Source: a virus
IMG/VR virus record: IMGVR_UViG_3300032083_002615
Location: 1-64,000 of that record
Length of the DNA: 64,000 bases
Strand: one strand, 5' to 3'
Numbering within the stretch: position 1 is the stretch's first letter; each line of letters begins with the position of its first letter. This document shows, in pieces, positions 1 through 6,069 of this stretch. The notes under the pieces are model-generated. The model searched no databases. It saw only the letters and a program-made list of their open reading frames with translations, and was not told where the DNA came from. The translations under genes and the position numbers were made by a program.

Positions 1-84
1 TGTATGAAACAATCTTGGAATCAAGAATGTCATACCAAGTATAAAAGTATTGACAGATTGTCAGACTTAATGACTCTATTATAG
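1..84 (+). CDS. possible 3' end of a gene entering from the left
   Basis: Frame 1 is open from the first base to a TAG at 82-84. It gives 27 residues with ordinary composition, including QSWNQECHTKYK and RLSDLMTLL. This could be the C-terminus of a truncated upstream gene. A shorter alternative in frame 3 stops at 40-42. Nothing identifies a function, and the piece is too short to be sure it is coding. Bases 85-150 form the AT-rich leader of the next gene and contain TATATATAG near 104-112, possibly a -10 region. Confidence 0.3.
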   Translation, partial: CMKQSWNQECHTKYKSIDRLSDLMTLL

Positions 85-150
85 TTTGGTATACTTTTTG
101 AACTATATATAGTGTAGACATTTTTAATTAAACAACTTAGGAGAATAAAT

Positions 151-492
151 ATGTTTTTAACAGATAACTTATTGGAAAATTATTTTGATGATAGTTTTGC
201 AATTAAAAGAATGAATAGAATAATAAGAAGTAATGAAGTTAGTCACGATGATGATGGTGCTACAATAAAATTAAAAGTACCAGGCTTCAATAAAAAATCA
301 ATTGACATCTCTGTTGATTCAGAACATTTAACCATTGAAGGTAAAACAGATGATGACTCATTTGTAAAAAGATATTCAATTGATAACAAGTTTGACCTTG
401 ATGAGATTGACGCTAAGGTGGTTGATGGTTTGTTAACTTTATCCATACCATACAAAGCTGAAGTTAAACCAAGAAAGATAAAAGTAAATTAA
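151..492 (+). CDS. small heat-shock protein (Hsp20 / alpha-crystallin family)
   Basis: This 113-residue protein has the layout of an alpha-crystallin domain. Residues about 30-105 show the strands GATIKLKVPGFNKKSIDISV, HLTIEG and VVDGLLTLSIPYK, followed by a short basic tail (KPRKIKVN). Family members are ATP-independent holdases that keep unfolding proteins soluble, and they are common in marine T4-like phages, where they are thought to help capsid or tail protein folding. It is shorter than most bacterial Hsp20s, with a minimal N-terminal arm. AGGAG at 139-143 lies 7 bases before the ATG and fixes the start. The stop codon overlaps the next start (TAATG). The family call is by visible pattern; the role in this phage is inferred. 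Confidence 0.85.
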   Translation: MFLTDNLLENYFDDSFAIKRMNRIIRSNEVSHDDDGATIKLKVPGFNKKSIDISVDSEHLTIEGKTDDDSFVKRYSIDNKFDLDEIDAKVVDGLLTLSIPYKAEVKPRKIKVN

Positions 493-677
493 TGATTCCA
501 GAAATGATTGACTTTCAAAATTCAAAGTGGGTGGTTGTCGGTAAGTGTTCGGGGGAGCGTGTTGATGACCACACCAAACTTAAATCACAATATGGTTGTG
601 ACTTGGTTTTGAGAAACAATCAAAATCAATTTTGGATGTTGAACAAGGTTATAGACGCAGAGTTTGAGGAACTCTAA
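492..677 (+). CDS. hypothetical protein, 61 aa
   Basis: The start overlaps the last base of the Hsp20 stop, so translation is probably coupled to that gene. The product is small and soluble-looking with a slight negative charge at the C-terminus (DAEFEEL). It has two cysteines (GKCSGE and YGCDL), which are not spaced like a zinc site. No family was recognised. A strong intrinsic terminator follows 30 bases after the stop, so Hsp20 and this gene form a short transcription unit. Confidence 0.6.
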   Translation: MIPEMIDFQNSKWVVVGKCSGERVDDHTKLKSQYGCDLVLRNNQNQFWMLNKVIDAEFEEL

Positions 678-706
678 ATAGGTTATTGTTATTATCTTCA
701 TCAATG

Positions 707-737
707 AAAAAGGTTCTGTTAATTCAGAACCTTTTTT
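707..737 (+). terminator. intrinsic terminator after the Hsp20 unit
   Basis: AAAAAGGTTCTG at 707-718 pairs perfectly with CAGAACCTTTTTT at 725-737 around a 6-base loop (TTAATT). The A-run/T-run flanks make it potentially bidirectional. It closes the unit 151-677. Confidence 0.9.
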
Positions 738-749
738 ATATTTATTAAC

Positions 750-914
750 ATGGAGATGACAAAAGAAAAAAGAGAAAATATAAAAGCTAGTGCTTGGTTA
801 AATTTATTCATTGGTGTTTATAATATGTATTTGTATCACGAAGCTGGTTGGTGGTTTAACTTCATTATAGGTTCATTATGTATTGGTGCTTGGGTGTTCT
901 TCCGAAAGGTATAA
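750..914 (+). CDS. small membrane protein, 54 aa
   Basis: A reading frame of 54 codons runs from ATG 750 to TAA 912-914. The product has a charged N-terminus (MTKEKRENIK) followed by two hydrophobic, aromatic-rich stretches (about residues 16-29 and 35-50, the latter FNFIIGSLCIGAWVFF), so it is probably a two-segment inner-membrane peptide. A second ATG at 756 is possible, but GGAG then sits only one base upstream, so 750 is preferred. No family recognised. It lies directly after the terminator T-run, with little room for a leader. Confidence 0.5.
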   Translation: MEMTKEKRENIKASAWLNLFIGVYNMYLYHEAGWWFNFIIGSLCIGAWVFFRKV

Positions 915-942
915 AAAAATAAATTCAAGAAAAAAATAAAGC

Positions 943-972
943 TTGACATATATATAGAAAAAGTCTTATATT
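943..972 (+). promoter_or_regulatory. sigma70-type promoter, GCTTGAC family
   Basis: TTGACA at 943-948 and TATATT at 967-972 are separated by 18 bp, with the extended left box AAAGCTTGAC. The same arrangement recurs at 4796, 6034, 33095 and 58065. It precedes the zinc-site protein and deformylase genes. Confidence 0.85.
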
Positions 973-986
973 AAAAGGTAAGGAAT

Positions 987-1394
987 ATGTCAAAAGAAAA
1001 TGAAATAGAAATAATGAGTTTTACAGAAAAAGGTCAACGATGGTTACAATGCAAATCTTGTTTTGAATATCAAATGGTTGAAGAGAAAACAAAGTCCATC
1101 ACTTGTGCTAGATGCACAATGATAGGAACTTTAAAAAGAAAACCAATGGATGAGTTTTTTGCAAAACAAAGAGTATCAACTGGAAGACCTGCTGGTTGGC
1201 ATTTTATGAATGAGTATGTTGACAAAGATGGTAATGTGTTTCACAAAGGAAAAGAACAACCTAAGTTAAAGGGAACTCTTCCACCAACAAAAGTGAAACC
1301 AAGAAAAAAGAAAAAGAAATTAACAGCAGACCAAAAGTTACAAAGAGATATAAATAAATGGAAGAAAAGAAAGAAAGCAAGAAAGGGTAGATAA
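987..1394 (+). CDS. zinc-site protein with Lys-rich tail, 135 aa
   Basis: Residues 22-43 contain two CxxC knuckles (C22-x2-C25 and C40-x2-C43), which suggest a rubredoxin/zinc-ribbon-like metal site. The middle section (GRPAGWHFMNEYVDKDGNVF) is unclassified. The last 45 residues are extremely lysine-rich (PRKKKKKL, KWKKRKKARKGR), consistent with nucleic-acid binding. The gene starts 14 bases after the promoter -10 box, with AAAAGG at 973-978 as ribosome site. Its last base overlaps the deformylase start (TAATG), so the two are co-translated. No established family; a DNA- or RNA-binding accessory role is inferred only from charge and metal site. Confidence 0.65.
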   Translation: MSKENEIEIMSFTEKGQRWLQCKSCFEYQMVEEKTKSITCARCTMIGTLKRKPMDEFFAKQRVSTGRPAGWHFMNEYVDKDGNVFHKGKEQPKLKGTLPPTKVKPRKKKKKLTADQKLQRDINKWKKRKKARKGR

Positions 1395-1975
1395 TGATTG
1401 TTCAAGATAGAAAAGAATTAGAAGTAAAGTGTTCACCTGTATCAGTGAAAGAAGGTGAAGAAATTGGTGTTAGGTTATTACACGAATTAAGAGAATCAGA
1501 AAATGGTATTGGTTTAGCTGCAAATCAAATCGGTATCAATAAAAGAGTTTGTGTAGTGAACGTAAAAGAGCCATTGGTTTTAATCAATCCTAAAATCGTA
1601 GAAAAGTCAAAAGAGAAATTTGTATTTCCAGAAGGTTGTTTGTCTTTTCCAGATTCCAAAGTAAAAACTATCAGACACGAAAGTATTGTAGTTGAAGCTG
1701 ATAATCATAAAGGTAGATTATCATTTAGTGCAAATAGTAAAGACATTAATGATGCATTTGAATGTGTTTGTGTTCAACACGAAATCGACCACTTGGATGG
1801 AATCACAATGTTTGAAAGAGAGTTCAAAGCTGAACCACTTGTTCGTGGTAAAAATGCTCCTGTTAAAATCGGTAGGAATGAAAAAGTAACCATCACCAAA
1901 GGAACAGAGTCCAAAGTATTGAAATACAAAAAGGCTCAACCAATGTTGGAGGATGGATGGACATTATCAATTTAA
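1394..1975 (+). CDS. def: peptide deformylase
   Basis: Peptide deformylase removes the formyl group from the initiator Met of new proteins. All three catalytic motifs are intact: GIGLAANQ at 38-45, EGCLS at 80-84 (Cys82 metal ligand) and HEIDH at 129-133 (two His ligands and catalytic Glu130). Phage deformylases are widespread in marine T4-like phages, where host photosystem or membrane protein turnover has been proposed as the reason for carriage. This one carries a C-terminal extension of about 50 residues (from about 140) with GRNEKVTITKG and LKYKKAQ, not needed for catalysis; its role is unknown. The start overlaps the upstream gene, and a small membrane protein gene begins inside its 3' end. 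Confidence 0.93.
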   Translation: MIVQDRKELEVKCSPVSVKEGEEIGVRLLHELRESENGIGLAANQIGINKRVCVVNVKEPLVLINPKIVEKSKEKFVFPEGCLSFPDSKVKTIRHESIVVEADNHKGRLSFSANSKDINDAFECVCVQHEIDHLDGITMFEREFKAEPLVRGKNAPVKIGRNEKVTITKGTESKVLKYKKAQPMLEDGWTLSI

Positions 1976-2130
1976 TAAAAGATTTAATCTTACATATGAT
2001 ATATTTTGCTTTCTTTTTCACGACAGCGACTATATTAGGTTTTGTAATTTTATTTATGGTTATATGGGATTGTTTGATATTTATAGTAAAGAGGATTGGA
2101 GAAATATTATGGCTGAAGAAAAGAAAATAA
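1957..2130 (+). CDS. small membrane protein overlapping deformylase, 57 aa
   Basis: The ATG at 1957 is preceded by a perfect GGAGG (1948-1952) and begins 19 bases inside the 3' end of the deformylase gene in another frame. The product (MDIINLIKDLILHMIYF...) has one long hydrophobic span from about residue 10 to 45 (FAFFFTTATILGFVILFMVI) and a basic tail (WLKKRK), giving an N-out/C-in or hairpin membrane peptide. Its 3' end overlaps the start of the next gene (2109). A competing ATG at 1953 in the frame of the downstream coiled-coil protein lacks suitable spacing. Function unknown; small phage inner-membrane proteins often act in lysis control or superinfection immunity, but nothing here proves either. 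Confidence 0.6.
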   Translation: MDIINLIKDLILHMIYFAFFFTTATILGFVILFMVIWDCLIFIVKRIGEILWLKKRK

Positions 2131-2465
2131 GATTAGAAAAAGTATTACAAGATATGAGCCATTCTCTAAATCACATAGAGGATATAATGGCTGATGATAG
2201 AGAGTTATTGGTTAAATTAGTCAAACAGAATAATTCCATAGTTGAATTTTTAAAACAAGTTCAAATAGATGATGTAACTGCAGAGTATGAAGATATAATG
2301 CAAGAACCTTTAACTGAGGAAGAAGAGAGAAGAATGCAAAAAGCTGAAGAACTTAGAGAAGTTCTTGAAGACTTTATGGCTAAGAAGAATGAATTAAAAG
2401 AGTTTGAAAAAGAATTAAAGAAAAATAAGGACATGCTTACACCTGGTCAAGTAGGTGAAAGTTAA
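2109..2465 (+). CDS. coiled-coil protein, 118 aa
   Basis: The frame is open upstream to 1953, but GGAG at 2098-2101 with 7-base spacing selects ATG 2109, and the upstream part then belongs to the membrane-protein gene in another frame. The product (MAEEKKIRLEKVLQ...) is almost entirely helical and highly charged, with heptad-like leucines from residue 8 to 45 and again from about 70 to 112 (EEERRMQKAEELREVLEDF, KKNELKEFEKELKKNK). The tail GQVGES is flexible. It is probably a small scaffold-like or oligomerising protein; no family recognised. Confidence 0.7.
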   Translation: MAEEKKIRLEKVLQDMSHSLNHIEDIMADDRELLVKLVKQNNSIVEFLKQVQIDDVTAEYEDIMQEPLTEEEERRMQKAEELREVLEDFMAKKNELKEFEKELKKNKDMLTPGQVGES

Positions 2466-2471
2466 AAAAAA

Positions 2472-2497
2472 ATCACTCGTTTTGAAAAAAGAGTGAT
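2472..2497 (+). terminator. inverted repeat: weak terminator or operator
   Basis: ATCACTC (2472-2478) pairs with GAGTGAT (2491-2497) across a 12-base loop, right after the coiled-coil gene. It lacks a clean T-run (ACTTATATT follows), so termination would be weak. It lies just upstream of a CTTATATTAAA -10 box and could instead be an operator. Confidence 0.4.
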
Positions 2498-2498
2498 A

Positions 2499-2509
2499 CT
2501 TATATTAAA
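2499..2509 (+). promoter_or_regulatory. -10 region of a putative promoter for the porin leader
   Basis: CTTATATTAAA here is identical to the -10 region of the promoters at 967 and 6058. The expected -35 position (about 2477-2482, TCGTTT) is poor, so the promoter may need an activator or be weak. A start near 2513 would place the structured element 2533-2634 in the transcript leader. Confidence 0.45.
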
Positions 2510-2532
2510 TGGTTATAAAAAGAATTATATGA

Positions 2533-2634
2533 AAAACACACACCTTGAAGCAATCAGTTCTTGATTGTTTAAAGAATCCCCCTGGTTAATATAGATGTTA
2601 TCAAATGAATCCTAATGGGATTGTTGTGTGCTTT
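2533..2634 (+). ncRNA. structured RNA leader upstream of the porin gene
   Basis: This stretch folds as a closed junction. P1: 2533-2544 pairs with 2623-2634 (10 of 12 positions, core CACACA/TGTGTG). P2: CAATCA 2551-2556 with TGATTG 2562-2567 around a 5-base loop. P3: AATCC 2608-2612 with GGATT 2618-2622. A competing helix, AATCCC 2575-2580 with GGGATT 2617-2622, excludes P3, giving two mutually exclusive folds, as in riboswitches or RNA-controlled leaders. The ribosome site of the porin gene (GGGAGA) lies about 35 bases downstream. No known riboswitch class is recognised. The pairing is read directly; regulation is inferred. Confidence 0.55.
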
Positions 2635-2679
2635 ATATAATAGTAAACAAGAGTAAGTTAATAGTTAGGGAGAAAACTA

Positions 2680-3537
2680 ATGAAGAAACTAAGTATGAAG
2701 ACTCTAATCACCTTATCAATTGCCTGTTTGGGATTGTTTGGTATTGTTAGAGCTGACGAAGTAGTTACAGAGACTACACAACCTGTCGTGTCTGTGACTG
2801 GTGAATTAAGCACGGACATTACTTTCGGTGACGCTACTACATTTGCTAGCCCTTATACAGGACTAACATTTAGTGGTGATGGATGGGTTGTAAGTACAAA
2901 TCTATCAGATGGTATGGTTCATATCGAAGAAGCGAAATATTCGTGGATGGTCGTAGACGGTATGACTTTAACATTTGGTAGTCAAGCAGAACCTTATGGA
3001 TTAGCGTGGGGCTTACATAGACCATCTAACAACTGGTTTGTTTCAACTCCAAGAGACCATAGTGTTACGAATGGTATCGGATTTGGATTGAACAAATTTG
3101 GTGTTGGTGCTAATATGTTTTGGGGAGGAGATTCAATGAATGAAGAGGATGAAGCAGAACTTTATTGGGCTGGTAGATTTTCTTATGGATTGAATTTGCT
3201 TGGGATAGATTCTAATGTAGGACTATCGTTAAATAGTAACGAAGCTCAACTAATAGATGTTAGTGCAGGTAATGATTTGTTCACTACATCTTTTGAGTAT
3301 GATTTGTCAGAAGAGGCAGATGGTGCGTATTGGTTGAGGGGTGTTGTTACACCACCTCAAGCTCAAGGTGCTTTCCTTCTTATCGGGTTGAACTCCGATG
3401 AAGTTGTGACATATGGAGTTGGGTACAAATGCTCGGACAATATGAAAGTTGTTTCCGAGTTCACATCAGGTATGAAAGATGCTGATGGTAATGAGGTAAC
3501 GAATGACTTTTCTATTAGAGCAAGTTATTCATTCTAA
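2680..3537 (+). CDS. outer-membrane porin-like beta-barrel protein
   Basis: The 285-residue product begins with a signal peptide (KKLSMKTLITLSIACLGLF, likely cleaved after VRA-D near residue 25). It continues as alternating amphipathic strands rich in Gly, Trp, Tyr and Asn and ends in a C-terminal Phe (RASYSF), the classic signature recognised by the BAM outer-membrane insertion machinery. The length suits a 12-16 strand barrel. AGGGAG with about 7-base spacing fixes the start at 2680. It is preceded by a long structured leader and followed closely by a small membrane protein gene. Phage porins are known in lambdoid phages (Lc/Nmp), where they alter host surface and phage adsorption. A similar role, or nutrient uptake during infection, is inferred. 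Precise family not identified. Confidence 0.72.
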   Translation: MKKLSMKTLITLSIACLGLFGIVRADEVVTETTQPVVSVTGELSTDITFGDATTFASPYTGLTFSGDGWVVSTNLSDGMVHIEEAKYSWMVVDGMTLTFGSQAEPYGLAWGLHRPSNNWFVSTPRDHSVTNGIGFGLNKFGVGANMFWGGDSMNEEDEAELYWAGRFSYGLNLLGIDSNVGLSLNSNEAQLIDVSAGNDLFTTSFEYDLSEEADGAYWLRGVVTPPQAQGAFLLIGLNSDEVVTYGVGYKCSDNMKVVSEFTSGMKDADGNEVTNDFSIRASYSF

Positions 3538-3562
3538 TTAACAAATAAATCGGAGAAAAAAT

Positions 3563-3793
3563 ATGAATATTAAATCTATTTTCGGAAACATTGGTGATGT
3601 ATTAAATGGTATCGCTGGTGTATTAACTGGCTTAGTATCAGTTTCAATTCTATCAACTGTAGTATTTGGTAATGGTTGGTTAGGTACTGATATTATTGCT
3701 AACATTGGTAGTCTTGTAGGTTCATTCTTAAATGGTGGAGTTACTGGATTATTAGTGCTACTTATCCTATTAATGTTATGGGACAATAAGTAA
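3563..3793 (+). CDS. small membrane protein with two transmembrane segments, 76 aa
   Basis: The start has GGAG about 7 bases upstream. The protein has an amphipathic N-terminus (MNIKSIFGNIGDV), a hydrophobic span at about residues 14-38, a Gly-rich turn (GNGWLGTDIIANIGS) and a second span at about 52-72 (GGVTGLLVLLILLMLW), ending DNK. Size and two-segment topology are compatible with a class II holin, but no endolysin gene is next to it and similar tiny Gly-rich proteins are widespread in marine phages without assigned role. It is probably in the same unit as the porin, closed by the strong terminator at 3812. Confidence 0.65.
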   Translation: MNIKSIFGNIGDVLNGIAGVLTGLVSVSILSTVVFGNGWLGTDIIANIGSLVGSFLNGGVTGLLVLLILLMLWDNK

Positions 3794-3811
3794 GTGATAT
3801 AAATCACAATT

Positions 3812-3845
3812 AAAAAAGGGACTTGAAATATAGTCCCTTTTTTTT
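3812..3845 (+). terminator. strong intrinsic terminator after porin unit
   Basis: AAAAAAGGGACT (3812-3823) pairs perfectly with AGTCCCTTTTTT (3832-3843) around an 8-base loop, followed by more T. A small GTGAT/ATCAC hairpin (3794-3807) precedes it. Confidence 0.92.
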
Positions 3846-3878
3846 ATATTTAATTTAATGGAAACCTTAATATATATG

Positions 3879-3893
3879 ATATTTATTATTGAG
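3879..3893 (+). promoter_or_regulatory. weak late-promoter-like site before phoH
   Basis: ATATTTATTATTGAG matches the recurrent ATATTTATATATGAA motif at about 11 of 15 positions and lies 37 bases before the PhoH start. No better promoter is visible between the terminator and the gene. Confidence 0.3.
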
Positions 3894-3929
3894 TAACAAA
3901 AAACCTATAATCCAAATAGGAGGTGTTTT

Positions 3930-4787
3930 ATGTCAAAAACAAAAAGTTCACAGAAAAAGGTTTCTCTTTCCGAATTAAATAATCACACCACGACTAATAA
4001 ACGTCAAGCATTAAAAGACTTAAATAAATTAGACTTTGATGAATTGATATATAAGAATCCAGCACAAAGAAGATTTTACAAAACCATATCTTCAAAAGAT
4101 ATAACTTTTGGTATCGGACCTGCTGGTTGTGGTAAAACATATTTATCTGTACATAGAGCTTTAAGAGAGTTAGGTGATAAAAATTCTAAGATAGATGGAA
4201 TCGTTATTGTCAAACCATTGGTTGAAGCAGCTGGTGAAAAGATAGGATATTTACCAGGTGATGTAGAGGAAAAGACAGCACCATTTATGATGTCGTTTTA
4301 CTACAATATGGAACAGATTATTGGAAAACAAAGATTACAAGTACTGAAAGAAAGTAATACAATACAAGTCATACCTCTAGCGTTTATGAGAGGTATTACA
4401 TTGGCTAACAAGTTTGTAATCTTAGATGAAGCACAGAATGCTACACCTGAACAAATTAAAATGTTTGTAACAAGAATCGGTGAAAATTCTAAATACATTA
4501 TCACAGGTGACTTGGAACAATCTGATATACAAAAACATAAAAGTGGATTAGAAGATGCAATTAAAAGATTCGCTGGTGTTCACGGAGTAGGTTTGGCATC
4601 ATTTAAAGAAAAAGATGTAGTAAGGCATTCATTGGTTAGAAGACTATTGAAAAGATATAAAGATAGTTTCCAAATTATGGATGAAATATCAGCTGAGAAA
4701 ACTATATCAATGTGGATACACGAGAATGGATTGGATAGTCCAAATGATGGTTCTATTGATGATACTTTTTATAAAATAAAAAAATAA
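3930..4787 (+). CDS. phoH: PhoH-like ATPase
   Basis: The 285-residue protein is a P-loop ATPase of the PhoH family. Walker A is GPAGCGKT (63-70), Walker B is FVILDEAQ (162-169), and the downstream motifs TRIGENSKYIITGDLEQSD (about 181-199) are typical of the family. PhoH proteins are ATPases related to the N-terminal half of SF1 helicases; cellular ones are linked to phosphate stress or RNA metabolism, and the phage role is not settled. It is among the commonest host-like genes in marine phages. The N-terminal 30 residues are basic and flexible. AGGAGG immediately upstream fixes the start. It sits alone between a terminator and the next GCTTGAC promoter. Confidence 0.92.
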   Translation: MSKTKSSQKKVSLSELNNHTTTNKRQALKDLNKLDFDELIYKNPAQRRFYKTISSKDITFGIGPAGCGKTYLSVHRALRELGDKNSKIDGIVIVKPLVEAAGEKIGYLPGDVEEKTAPFMMSFYYNMEQIIGKQRLQVLKESNTIQVIPLAFMRGITLANKFVILDEAQNATPEQIKMFVTRIGENSKYIITGDLEQSDIQKHKSGLEDAIKRFAGVHGVGLASFKEKDVVRHSLVRRLLKRYKDSFQIMDEISAEKTISMWIHENGLDSPNDGSIDDTFYKIKK

Positions 4788-4795
4788 AAAAAAGC

Positions 4796-4825
4796 TTGAC
4801 TCTTATATCAAAGAAGTTGTATATT
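4796..4825 (+). promoter_or_regulatory. sigma70-type promoter, GCTTGAC family
   Basis: AAAAGCTTGACT with TTGACT at 4796-4801, an 18-bp spacer and TATATT at 4820-4825. It overlaps the region just after the PhoH stop and drives 4853-5919. Confidence 0.85.
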
Positions 4826-4852
4826 GGTTATAGTATATAATGGAGAGAATAT

Positions 4853-5350
4853 ATGATTAAAACATCTTATGCGACATTTTTGTCTGCAATATGTATGATA
4901 TTTTTAACTTGGTCTTTTACAAAATTTACTGAAAAGACAAGAGAAGAAAACAAAATATTGAAAGAAAGAATTAGTGAATTGGAAACCCAATACACAAATA
5001 AAATAGCCTATCAGGTTACTGTAACCACTTATAATCCAACCATACATCAATGTGATGATACACCACATATAACAGCTGATGGTACACATTTCAAAACTTG
5101 GAGAGCATCTTCATATCGTTATGTTGCTTTATCAAGAGACTTGTTATCTCGTTGGGGTGGTCCATTTAATTATGGGGATTATATTGTGATTGAAGGAGCT
5201 GGTGATAGGGATGGGGTTTATCAAGTTAGAGATACGATGAATCCAAAATGGACAAATAGAGTTGATATACTTACCACTAATGATAGATTCAAATATGATA
5301 ATGTTGTTATGTATAAGTATGTTGATGAGTTAATAGTAGTTAATCAATAG
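4853..5350 (+). CDS. membrane-anchored 3D-domain (double-psi beta-barrel) protein
   Basis: An N-terminal membrane anchor (about residues 6-24) is followed by a short coiled coil (REENKILKERISELETQ) and then a 3D domain at about residues 55-145. The hallmark conserved aspartates appear in HITADGTHF, GAGDRDGVYQVRDTM and RVDILTTNDR. 3D/RlpA/MltA-type double-psi barrels bind or cleave peptidoglycan glycan strands. The anchored form in the periplasm suggests cell-wall modification during infection or lysis. GGAGAG upstream fixes the start. It is first in an operon with a small Lys-rich protein and a multi-span membrane protein. Catalysis cannot be proven from sequence. Confidence 0.75.
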   Translation: MIKTSYATFLSAICMIFLTWSFTKFTEKTREENKILKERISELETQYTNKIAYQVTVTTYNPTIHQCDDTPHITADGTHFKTWRASSYRYVALSRDLLSRWGGPFNYGDYIVIEGAGDRDGVYQVRDTMNPKWTNRVDILTTNDRFKYDNVVMYKYVDELIVVNQ

Positions 5351-5364
5351 TTATAGGAGATAGT

Positions 5365-5580
5365 ATGAAATGTATGATGAGTTCGGATGGTGCTCGTATT
5401 ATAAGAGTATCAGATGAAGAAGCCTCAAAGTTATATCACAATGAGAATTTTAAATATATAGCCAAATCAGTTTGGAAAGAAAAAATTCGTGATATAGAAC
5501 AACCACAAGAAAAACCTACAAATAAAAAAACAAACAAGATGTCAAAAGCCCAAAAACGACATCTGAGAAAATCTAAGTAA
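5365..5580 (+). CDS. hypothetical small basic protein, 71 aa
   Basis: TAGGAG lies just upstream of the ATG. The N-terminal half (MKCMMSSDGARIIRVSDEEA) looks folded. The C-terminal third is proline/lysine-rich and disordered (QPQEKPTNKKTNK, SKAQKRHLRKSK) and resembles a nucleic-acid-binding tail. I do not recognise a named family, though similar small proteins occur in marine T4-like phages. Its stop is directly followed by the ATG of the next gene with no spacer, so expression is coupled. Confidence 0.65.
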   Translation: MKCMMSSDGARIIRVSDEEASKLYHNENFKYIAKSVWKEKIRDIEQPQEKPTNKKTNKMSKAQKRHLRKSK

Positions 5581-5919
5581 ATGATAAATATATTATATAC
5601 AATAATATTATTTTTAATTTGTAATGTACTTGTCTGGTACCAACTCAATTCTCAACTTGTTTGGGATTGGGCTAAAGGTGCTAAATCAATGTGGGTTATG
5701 TCATTATTGGGAATACCAATCAGTATGATGTTTTGGTATGCTACGAAGTTTGGGTATGAAGGTCTTAGTAGTTTATGGCAAGTTAGATTGATTGGATTTT
5801 CTATAAGTATGTTTGTTTTTCCATTTATGACCTGGTTATACTTAGGGGAAGTGATTACTTTTAAAATAGGGATTTCTATATTGCTAGCTATTATTATAAT
5901 GCTATTGCAGTTGCTTTAA
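5581..5919 (+). CDS. multi-span membrane protein (half-transporter-like), 112 aa
   Basis: Four hydrophobic segments are visible (about 3-20, 35-52, 62-84, 90-111) with short polar loops and almost no soluble domain. The arrangement and size (4 spans, about 110 residues) resemble small multidrug-resistance or half-DMT-type transporters, and a conserved-looking WLYLGEVITFKIGISI lies in the last hairpin. However, the key SMR glutamate in the first span is absent (N/Q there instead), so transport is a guess. The start follows the previous stop immediately. The stop lies inside a run of 8-base GCTTTA repeats. Confidence 0.6.
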   Translation: MINILYTIILFLICNVLVWYQLNSQLVWDWAKGAKSMWVMSLLGIPISMMFWYATKFGYEGLSSLWQVRLIGFSISMFVFPFMTWLYLGEVITFKIGISILLAIIIMLLQLL

Positions 5920-5968
5920 AAGCTTTTAAGCTTTAATGCTTATTGCTTTAAAGCTTTACTGCTTTATA
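5913..5968 (+). repeat. seven tandem GCTTTA-type octamer repeats
   Basis: GCTT begins at 5913, 5922, 5930, 5938, 5945, 5953 and 5961, an 8-base period with one 9 and one 7. Units read GCTTTAAA, GCTTTTAA, GCTTTAAT, GCTTATT, GCTTTAAA, GCTTTACT and GCTTTATA. The array starts at the stop codon of the membrane-protein gene and precedes the promoter at 6034. Confidence 0.75.
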
Positions 5969-6003
5969 AGTAGTGTAGTTTTTTAGAAAACCAGAGAAAA
6001 AAA

Positions 6004-6023
6004 TTGTAACAATATTGTAACAA
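6004..6023 (+). promoter_or_regulatory. operator-like direct repeat upstream of the DruA-like gene
   Basis: TTGTAACAA occurs at 6004-6012 and again at 6015-6023, an 11-base period (one helical turn), with the central palindrome ACAATATTGT. It ends 10 bases before the -35 box at 6034, a normal place for an activator or repressor site. Confidence 0.5.
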
Positions 6024-6033
6024 AAGAAAAAGC

Positions 6034-6063
6034 TTGACTTATATATGATTTTATTCTTATATT
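6034..6063 (+). promoter_or_regulatory. sigma70-type promoter, GCTTGAC family
   Basis: AAAAAGCTTGACT with TTGACT at 6034-6039, an 18-bp spacer and TATATT at 6058-6063. The next ATG is at 6070, only 6 bases after the -10 box, so the transcript is predicted to be leaderless. Confidence 0.85.
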
Positions 6064-6069
6064 AAAACT

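Noticed and set aside
50-82. TTGACA and TATTAT as a promoter for Hsp20
   Set aside because: The spacing is 21 bp, too long for a sigma70 promoter.
1953-2108. Upstream extension of the coiled-coil gene
   Set aside because: The extension has no suitably spaced ribosome site, and the sequence belongs to the overlapping membrane-protein gene in another frame.
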